Shown here: piece after piece, positions 50,961 to 59,374 of the stretch
Numbering within the stretch: the first letter of the stretch is position 1
Layout of the letters: the number at the start of each line of letters is the position of its first letter
Source: Mycolicibacter senuensis
Lineage (GTDB): Bacteria; Actinomycetota; Actinomycetes; Mycobacteriales; Mycobacteriaceae
Assembly (NCBI RefSeq): GCF_002101885.1
Contig: NZ_LQPS01000027.1
Coordinates: 1 to 64,000 of the forward strand
DNA: 64,000 nucleotides
Direction: 5' to 3'
Translations under genes and position numbers: made by a program
The notes under the pieces: model-generated
Told to the model about the DNA's origin: nothing
Database searches by the model: none
Seen by the model: the letters and a program-made list of their open reading frames with translations, nothing else

Positions 50961-51652
50961 CGCTCCGGCGCGGCCGCGGGTTCCGGCAGGTCGGCGAACC
51001 CGCCGACACGGCCCATGTCGAAGCTGAAAAACCCTGCGATGGGCAGGCTTTCGGGCGGCGGGTCCGGGTAGCTCCAGGCCACGTCCGCGATGACCGTGTC
51101 GCCGACCACCGCCGACCAGTACGTCGCGTAACCCTTGTAGTTGCAGTAGGTCGAGGTCTCCGACGGCTGCAGCAGGTCGGTGCGCACGCGGCCGGGGGCG
51201 ACGTAGAGCCGCGGCTGCAGGGCGGTCTCGAACACGATCACCGTGTCGTCGGTGTCCACCAGCGCCGCGCCGGCGACCTCGACGCGCAGCGTCCGCCGCG
51301 TCGGTCGGCAGTCGATGCGGTGATACGGGTTCGGCGGATAGTGCACCAGCCGGCGCCCCTCCTCGAACCAGGCATCCACCGCCTCCCACGGCACCTGCAC
51401 GAACCCCGGGGCTTCCGGCACCGGCCGACGCGGCAGATCGCCGACGACATCAACCGGGAAGGCGTAGGACAGCGGCTGGCCCTGGCGGTGCACCAGCAGG
51501 ACGCGTTCGGTGTCGAGCACCGGGTGATCGGCACTGACCGCCTGTACCCGGCGCGGGTGCGGCTCGACATAAACCAGGCTGGTGGCGATCTCGGGCGAGA
51601 ACCAACCGGCGCGCTCGGTGCTGAGCGGGCCGTGTCCGGCGACCAGGCTCAC
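50957..51652 (-). CDS. Tandem DUF427-domain protein
   Basis: A 231-residue protein with two DUF427-type repeats. The second is clear: LRVEVAGAALVDTDDTVIVF, RTDLLQPSETSTYCNYKGYA and ADVAWSYPDPPPESLPIAGF, with the P-x-x-T-x-x-C-x-Y-K-G core. The first (about residues 1-100) is weaker. A single-domain relative is encoded at 36315. GTG 51652 lies 32 bases downstream of motif copy C. Family function is not established. Confidence 0.85.
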   Translation of the reverse strand: MSLVAGHGPLSTERAGWFSPEIATSLVYVEPHPRRVQAVSADHPVLDTERVLLVHRQGQPLSYAFPVDVVGDLPRRPVPEAPGFVQVPWEAVDAWFEEGRRLVHYPPNPYHRIDCRPTRRTLRVEVAGAALVDTDDTVIVFETALQPRLYVAPGRVRTDLLQPSETSTYCNYKGYATYWSAVVGDTVIADVAWSYPDPPPESLPIAGFFSFDMGRVGGFADLPEPAAAPER

Positions 51653-51684
51653 GTCGTGTCACCCCTCCCCTTGTTCAGATCGTG

Positions 51685-51715
51685 ACTTTACAATTTATGC
51701 CTCAACTGTAATATC
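51685..51715. promoter_or_regulatory. Cluster motif, copy C (TTTACA-N14-TGTAAT)
   Basis: ACTTTACAA followed by TGTAATATC at the same 22-base spacing as copies A and B; the right half is weaker but better matched to the left as a dyad (TTTACA/TGTAAT). It is in the gap between the DUF427 gene and the operon beginning at 51801. Confidence 0.6.
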
Positions 51716-51800
51716 TTCCAGAGTTGCGCCACCCCCTCGGACAAGCCCTGCCCGGCCGGTGGCGTCGCCTGAGATCGTCACGACGAGCTGGGATGATGCG

Positions 51801-52358
51801 ATGACAAGCAGCGCTGCGAGGCTGGACTTGCCGTTCGAGGATCCGCAACTGCGCTACCACCTGGATGTCATTGCGCTCGACGTCACCGCGCTGGTGCAGG
51901 CCGCCGGCGGCTGGCTGTATCACCGGGTGGCGACCGGATGGGACGTCAACGTGATGGTGCCGGCGCAGCAGGACCTGCGCCCGCTGCAGATCCTCGGCGT
52001 GCGGACAGCCGACCTGGAGACCGAGCTGTCGGCAACCAGCGGCGAGACGGCCAGGCAGGGCCTCGCCGTCGTCACCGACGCGTTCGCCAGGGATCCCCGG
52101 ATCCGTCAGCGGGTGCAGTCCGCGCTGCGGCGCAGCGTGACCGAGGTCGTGCTGTGGGGCGAAAGCTGGCCGGTGGCCGTCAACCAGCGACTCGACGCGG
52201 TGCGCCATGTGCTCACCGTGGCGGGACGGGCCTTCAAGAGGCAAGCCCTGTTGGCCGCCGACACTCGGGCCGACCTCCGAGTGGACTCCACCGAGATGTT
52301 CCGCAGCGATCAGAAGCGTTGCCTGCCGGTCGATTCCGATCTGGTGTCGGTCGACTGA
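51801..52358 (+). CDS. Protein of unknown function, first gene of the oxidative operon
   Basis: A 185-residue soluble protein. I recognise no domain. It is mostly helical with a strand-like core: DPQLRYHLDVIALDVTALVQ, GGWLYHRVATGWDVNVMVPA and RSVTEVVLWGESWPVAVNQR. No signal or membrane segment. ATG 51801 was chosen; GTG 51759 is an alternative. Its stop overlaps the next ATG (TGATG), so it is tightly coupled to the operon of P450, dehydrogenase, aldolase, SDR and flavin monooxygenase, and may be a regulatory or accessory component. Confidence 0.7.
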   Translation: MTSSAARLDLPFEDPQLRYHLDVIALDVTALVQAAGGWLYHRVATGWDVNVMVPAQQDLRPLQILGVRTADLETELSATSGETARQGLAVVTDAFARDPRIRQRVQSALRRSVTEVVLWGESWPVAVNQRLDAVRHVLTVAGRAFKRQALLAADTRADLRVDSTEMFRSDQKRCLPVDSDLVSVD

Positions 52359-53074
52359 TGCGCAAGTACTATGACCACACGCTGCTGTACCTGCATGAGA
52401 CGATCGACCTCGGCCGGGGCACGACCGACGAGTTCACCGGGAAGTTCACCGGCATCTACCAGCCGATGATGACCGAACTGGGCGCCCGGCCGTTCGCGCT
52501 GTGGGAGACCACCCGCTACAACGGCCACTGGCCGCAGGTCACCATCATCTGGGAGATCGACGCGTTCGCCGACTACGCCCGCATCGGACGGGCGCAGGCC
52601 CGCGGCGGCAGCCACGCGAAGCCCGCTGCCGAGTGGTCGGCCTATCTCGCCGGCATCGGGGCCGCTGGGGAGGGCCGCATCATGTATCCCGCCCCGCAGA
52701 ACAAGACCTTGGCGCAACTCGGCGACGCCGGCTTCGACGCGACGTTGGTGATCCAGGAGATCATGCAGACCAAACCCGGCCGCCAGGACGACTACATCCG
52801 GGAGTTGGAGCGCCTGTACGTGCCGTGGTCGGAACGTACCGGAAAACGCTGGCTCGGTTCGTTCACCACCACCTTCCGCTTCAACGAGGTCATCCACTAC
52901 TGGGCGCTCGACGGCGACTGGGACTGCTTCGCGCAGCACTACCCGTCCTGGAAGGGTCAGCCACCGGCCGAGATCGTGACCTGGATGAGTGTGGCGCCGG
53001 CACTGCGGGACGGCTGGGAGGACTCCATCCTGCAGGCGCTGCCGCCCGCCCCGCTCCAGCGAGGCGCCGAGTGA
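52358..53074 (+). CDS. Protein of unknown function, possible dimeric alpha/beta-barrel (NIPSNAP-like)
   Basis: A 238-residue protein with two similar halves: LYLHETIDLGRGTTDEFTGK then ALWETTRYNGHWPQVTIIWE, and VIQEIMQTKPGRQDDYIREL then LGSFTTTFRFNEVIHYWALD. This repeat of strand-helix-strand-strand with a Tyr/Trp-rich core resembles ferredoxin-like dimeric alpha/beta-barrel (NIPSNAP/ABM) proteins; that is an impression only. It overlaps genes on both sides (TGATG before, GTGA after), placing it firmly in the operon. Catalytic role unknown. Confidence 0.7.
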   Translation: MRKYYDHTLLYLHETIDLGRGTTDEFTGKFTGIYQPMMTELGARPFALWETTRYNGHWPQVTIIWEIDAFADYARIGRAQARGGSHAKPAAEWSAYLAGIGAAGEGRIMYPAPQNKTLAQLGDAGFDATLVIQEIMQTKPGRQDDYIRELERLYVPWSERTGKRWLGSFTTTFRFNEVIHYWALDGDWDCFAQHYPSWKGQPPAEIVTWMSVAPALRDGWEDSILQALPPAPLQRGAE

Positions 53075-54297
53075 CAGCGGTGGCGGACCGGGCCTTCTCG
53101 TACGACCCGTTCGACCCGGCCGTGATGGCCGACCCACTGCCGTACTATCGCGTGCTGCGCGATCACCACCCGGTGTACTACGTGCCCAAGTGGGATCTGT
53201 TTGCGCTCTCGCGATTCGACGACATCTGGGATGTGCTGGCGGTCAGTGACGGTACCTTCGTCGCCTCCGAGGGAACGCTGCCGGCGGCCAGCGTGCTGGC
53301 ACAGCACAACAGCGGACCCGTCCCCGATCCGCCGCTGCACCCGCTGCCGTTTCACGCCGTCTTCGACAAGCCGATCTACGACGACATCCGCCGGCTGCAG
53401 TCACCGGCGTTTCGGCCCAGGTCGGTAGCCGACTGGACCGAGCGGATCCGCGTGCTGGCCAATCAGCGGCTCGACGAGCTGCTGCCGCAGGGCCGGTTCG
53501 ACCTCACCTGTGACTACGGCGGAATCGTGGTGGCCCAAGTGGTCTGCGAGCTGCTGGGCGTCCCGCTCGAGCTGGCCGGCGAGGTGCTCGCGGCGGTGAA
53601 CGCCGGCAGCCTCGCGCAGGCCGGCGCCGGGGTGGACACGGCTGCGGCCCGACCTAACTACCTGGAGTACCTGATCCCGGCCGTGCAGCGCCGGCGTGCC
53701 GAGCAGGGTGCGGGCGGGCTGCCGATCGTCGACGGCATGCTGGCCTACCGGCTGCCGGACGGGCGCGCGCTCGACGACGTCGAAGCGGCGACCCAACTGC
53801 TGTGCATCTTCATCGGCGGTACCGAGACGGTGCCCAAGATCGTCGCGCACGGGCTGTGGGAGCTGGTCCGCCGGCCCGACCAGCTCGCCGCGGTGCGCGC
53901 CGACCCGGCGGCGGTGGAGCTCGCCCGCGAGGAGATGATCCGGTATTGCGCGCCGGCGCAATGGTTCGCAAGGACCGCGCGTAAGCCGTTCACCGTGCAC
54001 GACACCACCATCGCGCCGGGGCAGCGCATCATCACGCTGCTGGCCTCGGCCAGCCGCGACGAGCGACAATACCCCGACCCCGACGAATTCCGGTGGGACC
54101 GGCCCATCAAACGCTCGCTGGCGTTCGGCCGCGGACAGCACTTCTGCATCGGCTACCACCTGGCCCGCCTCGAGGTGACCGTCCTGGTGCAGGAGTGGCT
54201 GCGCCGGGTGCCCGAGTTCCGCATCGTCGAGGACGGTGCGACCAGGCTGCCGTCGAGTTTCCAGTGGGGCTGGAACACCATTCCGGTGGAGGTCTGA
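53071..54297 (+). CDS. Cytochrome P450 of the oxidative cluster
   Basis: A 408-residue P450. The I-helix is LLCIFIGGTETVPKIVAHG, the ExxR is AREEMIRYCAP, and the haem loop SLAFGRGQHFCIGYHLAR contains the proximal Cys. The usual acid-alcohol pair of the I-helix is present as E-T in G-G-T-E-T. GTG 53071 overlaps the upstream stop by 4 bases. No ferredoxin gene is present in the operon, so electrons must come from elsewhere. Likely hydroxylates the cluster's substrate. Confidence 0.92.
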   Translation: MTAVADRAFSYDPFDPAVMADPLPYYRVLRDHHPVYYVPKWDLFALSRFDDIWDVLAVSDGTFVASEGTLPAASVLAQHNSGPVPDPPLHPLPFHAVFDKPIYDDIRRLQSPAFRPRSVADWTERIRVLANQRLDELLPQGRFDLTCDYGGIVVAQVVCELLGVPLELAGEVLAAVNAGSLAQAGAGVDTAAARPNYLEYLIPAVQRRRAEQGAGGLPIVDGMLAYRLPDGRALDDVEAATQLLCIFIGGTETVPKIVAHGLWELVRRPDQLAAVRADPAAVELAREEMIRYCAPAQWFARTARKPFTVHDTTIAPGQRIITLLASASRDERQYPDPDEFRWDRPIKRSLAFGRGQHFCIGYHLARLEVTVLVQEWLRRVPEFRIVEDGATRLPSSFQWGWNTIPVEV

Positions 54298-54300
54298 CGC

Positions 54301-55278
54301 ATGTGGGTCCACCGGCTGGTCGCGCCGTACGAATTCGAGCGTATCGAGGTCCCCGACCTCACCGAGCAACAGCTCGGCGACGGACAGGTGCTGCTGTCCT
54401 TCGTCGCCGCCGGGGTGTGCGGCAGCGACCTGCCCGCCTTCCGCGGCGCGCAGGGCAGGCTGCCCGGTGACAGCGGCGCCAGCGCGGCGGAGAAGAACGG
54501 CTTCCCGATCCACGAGATCGTCGGGGACGTCCTCGCCAGCCGGCACCCGCGGCACCGCCCCGGCGACCGTGTCGTCGGGTGGGCCTCCGGTTTCGACGGC
54601 CTGATGCAGCGGGTGATCAGTGACGGCGACGGACTCGCCGGTTTCGACCCGACGCTGACGCCGGCCGAAGCGGTGGGCCTGCAGCCGCTGGCGTGCGTGC
54701 TCTACGCCATTGAAGCCGTTGCGCAGCATACCGAGCTGGCCGGCCGCCACGTGGCGGTGCTCGGCCAGGGGTCGATCGGCCTGCTGTTCAGCGCGGTCGC
54801 CAAGGCCGCCGGCGCCCGGCGGGTCACCGGAGTCGACCCGGTCGACCGCCGCGCGGTCGCCGCCGGCTTCGGCGTCGACACCGTCGTGCAGTCCACCAGC
54901 GACCGCTGGCTGCGCCATCTGGACACCGCGGACCGGCCGGAGATCGTGATCGAAGCGGTCGGCCACCAGGTCGCCACCTTGAGCCACGCCATCGAAGCCG
55001 TCGCACCCGGCGGCACCGTCTTCTACTTCGGTGTCCCCGACGACGACAGCTACCCGATCAGCATGCGCACCATGTTGCGCAACAACCTGACGTTGATCTC
55101 CGGCGTGACGCACGACCGCGCGCGGATGCTGGAGGCCGCCGGCAAGTTCGCCGCCGAGCACCCCGAGCTGCTGAAGAACTACCTCACCCATGTCTTCGGC
55201 TGCGACGACGCGCAGGCTGCCTTCGAGTTGGCGGTCCGGCCGGTGCCGGACCGGGTCAAGATCGCGATCGTCGCATGA
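54301..55278 (+). CDS. Zinc-dependent alcohol dehydrogenase-like (MDR) protein
   Basis: A 325-residue medium-chain dehydrogenase. AGVCGSDLPAFRG supplies the catalytic-zinc Cys, FPIHEIVGDV the His-Glu pair (GHE is I-H-E here), and AVLGQGSIGLLFSAVAKAAG the nucleotide-binding loop. The four-Cys structural zinc lobe is absent. IEAVGHQVATLSHAIEAVAP and GGTVFYFGVPDD are typical later segments. It follows the P450 stop by 3 bases, so an alcohol made by the P450 may be its substrate; this is inference. Confidence 0.88.
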   Translation: MWVHRLVAPYEFERIEVPDLTEQQLGDGQVLLSFVAAGVCGSDLPAFRGAQGRLPGDSGASAAEKNGFPIHEIVGDVLASRHPRHRPGDRVVGWASGFDGLMQRVISDGDGLAGFDPTLTPAEAVGLQPLACVLYAIEAVAQHTELAGRHVAVLGQGSIGLLFSAVAKAAGARRVTGVDPVDRRAVAAGFGVDTVVQSTSDRWLRHLDTADRPEIVIEAVGHQVATLSHAIEAVAPGGTVFYFGVPDDDSYPISMRTMLRNNLTLISGVTHDRARMLEAAGKFAAEHPELLKNYLTHVFGCDDAQAAFELAVRPVPDRVKIAIVA

Positions 55279-56027
55279 CCTCGGCGCTGCGCACCGCGCT
55301 GACCCACCAGTCACCGCTGTGGGGCGGCTGGATCACCGGGCCGACGGTGCTGGGCCCGGAGGAGTTCGCCCGGGCGGGCTACGACTATGTGGGGTTCGAC
55401 GCCCAGCACAGCTACCTCGACGACGCCGAGATCGCAGGCATGCTGCGGCACACCGAGCACCTGCCGATCGCCACCGCGGTGCGGCTGCCGAACGCGGACG
55501 CCGCGCCGATCGGCCGGGTGCTCGACGCCGGCGCCGACGCGGTCATCATCGCGATGATCGAGACCGCCGAGCAGGCGGCGACCGCGGTGGCAGCCGCGCA
55601 CTACCCACCGGCCGGCGTCCGCAGCTTCGGTCCGCTGCGGTCCGGGCTGGGCCGCGACCTGACCGCACTGGAATCCCGGGCGGACGTCTTCGCGATGATC
55701 GAGACCGCTGCGGCGCTGGCCGACGTGGAACAGATCTGCGCGGTACCCGGACTGGCCGGTGTCTACGTCGGACCCGCCGACCTGGCGATCTCGATGGGTG
55801 TCGAGGTCTCCCAGGCCACCACCGACCCCGACGTGCGGGCGGCGATGACCCAGATCCACCGGGCGGCGTCGGCCGCCGGCGTGATCGCCGCGACACACGG
55901 CGGATCCGGTGTGGCCGGACGCAAGCTGGCCGCGCTGGGCTACCAGATGATCACGCTGGCAGCCGAATCCCAGGCGTTACGGTGCGGAGCGCTCGAGCAC
56001 CTCAACGAGGCCAGGGGCAGCCACTGA
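55275..56027 (+). CDS. HpcH/HpaI-type aldolase
   Basis: A 250-residue class II pyruvate-type aldolase of the HpcH/HpaI family, which cleaves a 2-keto-4-hydroxy acid into pyruvate and an aldehyde. DYVGFDAQHSYLDDAEIAGM holds the base His region, VLDAGADAVIIAMIETAEQA and ADVFAMIETAAALADV hold metal-ligand Glu residues, and VYVGPADLAISMG the Asp. It overlaps genes on both sides (ATGA and TGATG). Placed after the dehydrogenase, it suggests that chain or ring cleavage products end as keto acids. Confidence 0.9.
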   Translation: MTSALRTALTHQSPLWGGWITGPTVLGPEEFARAGYDYVGFDAQHSYLDDAEIAGMLRHTEHLPIATAVRLPNADAAPIGRVLDAGADAVIIAMIETAEQAATAVAAAHYPPAGVRSFGPLRSGLGRDLTALESRADVFAMIETAAALADVEQICAVPGLAGVYVGPADLAISMGVEVSQATTDPDVRAAMTQIHRAASAAGVIAATHGGSGVAGRKLAALGYQMITLAAESQALRCGALEHLNEARGSH

Positions 56028-56758
56028 TGAAACCGGCACGCGTCGCCCTGGTCACCGGCGCCGCCCGCGGACAGGGCGCGGCGATCGTGGAACGACTGCG
56101 CGCCGACGGATTCGCCGTGGCCGCCTGCGACGTCGACGAAGCCGGCCTGGACAGCCGGATCACGGCGGGCACCGACGACGCGCTGATCGGCATCCCGCTC
56201 GACGTGACCTCCCGGCCGCAGTGGGACGCCGCCGTGGCAGCGACCGTGGAACGGTTCGGGTCGCTGACCACGCTGATCAACAATGCCGGTGTGCTGCACC
56301 GGGCCGCGATCGCCGAGGAAACACCGGACGGCTTCGAAAACGCCTGGCGGGTGAACTGTCTCGGGCCCTTCCTGGGAATCCAGGCGGCACTGGAGCAGCT
56401 CCGCCGGGCCGACGGCGCCGCCGTGGTGAACACCTGCAGCACCGGCGCGATCCGGCCCTTCCCGCACCACAGCGCCTACGGATCGTCGAAGTGGGCGCTG
56501 CGCGGGCTGACCCAGACCGCCGCCGCCGAACTCGCAACCGCCGCAATCAGGGTCAACGCGGTCTTCCCGGGGCCGATCGCCACCCCGATGCTCGACGAGG
56601 GCACCCAGCAGCGGCTGGCGGCGGTCTCGGCGACCGGCCGGCTCGGTGAGCCGGGCGAGGTCGCCGACGCGGTGGCGTTCCTGGTCTCCGACGCGGCATC
56701 GTTCATCACCGGCGCCGAACTCGTGGTGGATGGCGGTCAATGCCTACAGATCCGATGA
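56027..56758 (+). CDS. Short-chain dehydrogenase/reductase
   Basis: A 243-residue classical SDR with VALVTGAARGQGAAIVERLR (cofactor loop), TLINNAGVLHRAAIAEETP, NTCSTGAIRPFPHHSAYGSS (Ser and Tyr of the active site) and SKWALRGLTQTAAAEL (Lys). The last part GRLGEPGEVADAVAFLVSDA and GAELVVDGGQ is the standard C-terminus. ATG 56027 shares one base with the aldolase stop. It probably oxidises a hydroxyl group of the cluster substrate. Confidence 0.92.
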   Translation: MKPARVALVTGAARGQGAAIVERLRADGFAVAACDVDEAGLDSRITAGTDDALIGIPLDVTSRPQWDAAVAATVERFGSLTTLINNAGVLHRAAIAEETPDGFENAWRVNCLGPFLGIQAALEQLRRADGAAVVNTCSTGAIRPFPHHSAYGSSKWALRGLTQTAAAELATAAIRVNAVFPGPIATPMLDEGTQQRLAAVSATGRLGEPGEVADAVAFLVSDAASFITGAELVVDGGQCLQIR

Positions 56759-58236
56759 GCAGACCGCGGCCGCTGTCGGTCGGCATCATCGGCGCCGGCC
56801 CGGGCGGGCTGGCGCTGGGAATCCTGCTGCGGCAGGCGGGTTTCACCGACGTCACCATCTTCGACCGGGAGGACGGCGTCGGCGGCACCTGGCGGATCAA
56901 CACCTATCCGGGTCTGGCCTGCGACGTCAAATCGCACCTGTACTCCTACTCCTTCGAGCTGAACCCGCACTGGTCACGGCAGTGGTCCAAGCAACCGGAG
57001 ATCCTGGCGTACTTCGAACGCTGCGCCACCGATCACGGTCTGGAGCCGCACCTGAAGTTGCGCACCGAGATCCGTTCGGCGACCTGGGAAGCCGACCGCC
57101 GGCAGTGGCGGCTGACCACCGCCGACGGCACCGAGTACCGCTACGACGTCGTGGTCTCGGCGGTCGGCCTGTTCACCCAGCCGGTGCTACCCGATCTCGC
57201 CCAAGAGCAGCCGTTCACCGGCACCGTGATGCACTCGGCGCGCTGGGATCACTCGGTGCGACTCGACGGCGCCCGGATCGCCGTGCTCGGCACCGGTTCC
57301 ACCGCCGCACAGTTGGTGCCGGAATTGGCCGATGTCGCCGCGAAGGTCTATTCGGTGCAGCGGTCGCCGACCTGGATCCTGCCCAAACCCGATCGCAGCT
57401 ACACCCCGCGTGAGCACTGGGCGTTCACCCGCATCCCGTTGGCCAAACGGTTGTATCGGCTGCGGCTGTGGCTGCGCAGCGAGGCGAACATCTCGGTGAT
57501 CGAGAACGGCAGCGACAAGACGGCTGAGTTCACCGCCACCGCGCGACGCCTGTTGGACACCAACGTCACCGACCAGGAGTTGCGCGCCGCGCTGACCCCC
57601 GATCACCCGCTGGGCTGCAAACGGCTGGTCTTCTCCTCGGATTACCTACCCGCCTTGAGCCGGCCCAACGTCGAGGTGGTGACCAGCCCCGCCAAAGCGC
57701 TGCGGTCCGGCGCCCTGGTCACCGAGGACGGCACCGAGTGCGAGGTCGACGTGGTGATCTGCGCCACCGGATATGCCGCCGCCGACTATCTCGGTCAGAT
57801 CGAGGTGACCGGGGAGGGCGGCACCACGCTGCGGCAGGCGTGGCGCGACGGGCCGCGCGCCTACCTGGGCATGGCGATGCCCGGCTTCCCCAACTTCTTC
57901 ATGCTCTACGGGCCCAACACCAACGTCGGCTCCAACAGCGTCATCTTCGTGCTGGAAGCCCAAGCGCGCTACGTCGTCCGGGTGCTCAAGCACCTGCGGC
58001 GCAGACGCCGGTCGTATGTCGCGGTGCGGCCCGCCGCGCTGGCCGCCTTCATCGCCAAGATCGACCGCTGGATGCAGGGCACCGTGTGGACCACCCGATG
58101 CAGCAACTATTTCCGTGCCGCCAACGGTCGGGTGGTCACCCAGTGGCCGCGCAGTGCCGGCGCCTTCTGGGCGATGACCCGCCGCTTCCGGGCCGCCGAC
58201 TTCACGTTTGAACCGCAGCAACACCGCGACTCCTGA
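56755..58236 (+). CDS. Flavin-containing monooxygenase, Baeyer-Villiger type
   Basis: A 493-residue FAD/NADPH monooxygenase. The FAD loop is VGIIGAGPGGLALGILLRQA, the NADPH loop IAVLGTGSTAAQLVPELA, and the Baeyer-Villiger fingerprint F-x-G-x-x-x-H-x-x-x-W is seen in PFTGTVMHSARWDHS. GTWRINTYPGLACDVKSHLY is the usual N-terminal segment. I chose ATG 56755, which overlaps the SDR stop as ATGA; ATG 56740 is an alternative and adds 5 residues. It is the last gene of the operon and would turn a ketone into an ester or lactone. Confidence 0.92.
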   Translation: MSRPRPLSVGIIGAGPGGLALGILLRQAGFTDVTIFDREDGVGGTWRINTYPGLACDVKSHLYSYSFELNPHWSRQWSKQPEILAYFERCATDHGLEPHLKLRTEIRSATWEADRRQWRLTTADGTEYRYDVVVSAVGLFTQPVLPDLAQEQPFTGTVMHSARWDHSVRLDGARIAVLGTGSTAAQLVPELADVAAKVYSVQRSPTWILPKPDRSYTPREHWAFTRIPLAKRLYRLRLWLRSEANISVIENGSDKTAEFTATARRLLDTNVTDQELRAALTPDHPLGCKRLVFSSDYLPALSRPNVEVVTSPAKALRSGALVTEDGTECEVDVVICATGYAAADYLGQIEVTGEGGTTLRQAWRDGPRAYLGMAMPGFPNFFMLYGPNTNVGSNSVIFVLEAQARYVVRVLKHLRRRRRSYVAVRPAALAAFIAKIDRWMQGTVWTTRCSNYFRAANGRVVTQWPRSAGAFWAMTRRFRAADFTFEPQQHRDS

Positions 58237-58238
58237 GA

Positions 58239-59360
58239 TCAGGGTGCGTCGAACGTGATGACCTGGCGCACCGCGCCGCCGTCGGCCAACCGGTCCATCG
58301 CCTCGTTGATGTCGTCGAGGGCGATGGTGGCCGACACCAGTTGTTGCACCGGCAGCTTGCCGGCGCGCCATAGCGCGACGAATCGCGGGATGTCACGGGC
58401 GGGCACCGCCGAGCCGAGATAGCTGCCGATCAGCGTCCGGCCCTCGGCGACCAGGCTCAACGGCGACACGCTGATCCGAGCGTCGGGCGGTGGCAGGCCG
58501 ACGGTGATGGTGCGCCCGCCGGGAGCGGTCAGTTCGATCGCGGTCTGCAGTGCGGCGGGATGCCCGACCGCCTCGATCACCATCGGCGCGCGCACGCGGG
58601 CGTCGAGCGCCTGCTGTGGCGTGTAGGTGCGCTGCACTCCCAGACCGTTGGCCGCGGCGAGCTTCTCCGGGAGCTGATCGACGGCGATCACATCGACCCC
58701 GTCGTGCGCCAGCACGGTCAGCACCGCCGCCATGCCGACGCCGCCGAGCCCGACCACCGCCACGGTCTGCCCGGCCGCCGGGCGGGCCACGTTGATCACC
58801 GCGCCACCGCCGGTCAGCACCGCACACCCCAGCAGCGCCGCCACCGGCGGCGGCACATCGTCGGGCACCGGCACGGCGCTGGTCGCGCTGACCACCGCGT
58901 GGGTGGCGAAACCGGAGACCCCGAGGTGGTGGTGGACCGGCCGGCCGGCGCGGCGCAACCGGATGTCGCCGCCGAGCAGGGTGCCGGCGCCGTTGGCCGC
59001 ACTGCCCGGCTCACAGGGGGTCAGCCCGCCGGTGGCGCACGCCGGGCAATGCCCGCAGCGCGGCAGGAACGTCAGCACCACCCGCTGGCCGACCGCGACG
59101 CCGCCGACATCGGCGCCCACGCCGACCGCCTCGACGATTCCGGCCGCCTCGTGGCCGAGCAGCATCGGCACCGGACGCACCCGGTTGCCGTCGACCACCG
59201 ACAGGTCGGAGTGACAGACCCCGGCGGCTTCCACCCGAACCAGCAGTTCGCCGGGGCCCGGCGGGGCCAGGTCCAGCTCGGACACCACGAGCGGCCGCGA
59301 CCGGGCGTAGGGCCGTGGCGCCCCGATCCGCTCCAGCACCGCGCCGAGGATGGCAACCAT
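58239..59360 (-). CDS. adhE1: Zinc-dependent alcohol dehydrogenase (AdhE1-like)
   Basis: A 373-residue zinc alcohol dehydrogenase. The catalytic zinc ligands are in GVCHSDLSVVDG and LLGHEAAGIVEAVG, the structural zinc Cys set in RCGHCPACATGGLTPC, and the cofactor loop is VAVVGLGGVGMAAVLTVLAH. In M. tuberculosis adhE1 (Rv0162c) sits divergent from a thioesterase gene, the same order as here. I chose ATG 59360 rather than ATG 59372; both are in frame. It converges with the monooxygenase gene, 2 bases apart, so the accessory cluster ends at this point. Confidence 0.9.
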   Translation of the reverse strand: MVAILGAVLERIGAPRPYARSRPLVVSELDLAPPGPGELLVRVEAAGVCHSDLSVVDGNRVRPVPMLLGHEAAGIVEAVGVGADVGGVAVGQRVVLTFLPRCGHCPACATGGLTPCEPGSAANGAGTLLGGDIRLRRAGRPVHHHLGVSGFATHAVVSATSAVPVPDDVPPPVAALLGCAVLTGGGAVINVARPAAGQTVAVVGLGGVGMAAVLTVLAHDGVDVIAVDQLPEKLAAANGLGVQRTYTPQQALDARVRAPMVIEAVGHPAALQTAIELTAPGGRTITVGLPPPDARISVSPLSLVAEGRTLIGSYLGSAVPARDIPRFVALWRAGKLPVQQLVSATIALDDINEAMDRLADGGAVRQVITFDAP

Positions 59361-59374
59361 GTTGGAATACAACC

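Noticed and set aside
53401..55314. 637-codon minus-strand frame
   Set aside because: Antisense to the P450 and dehydrogenase genes, with shadow-type composition and no motif or ribosome site.
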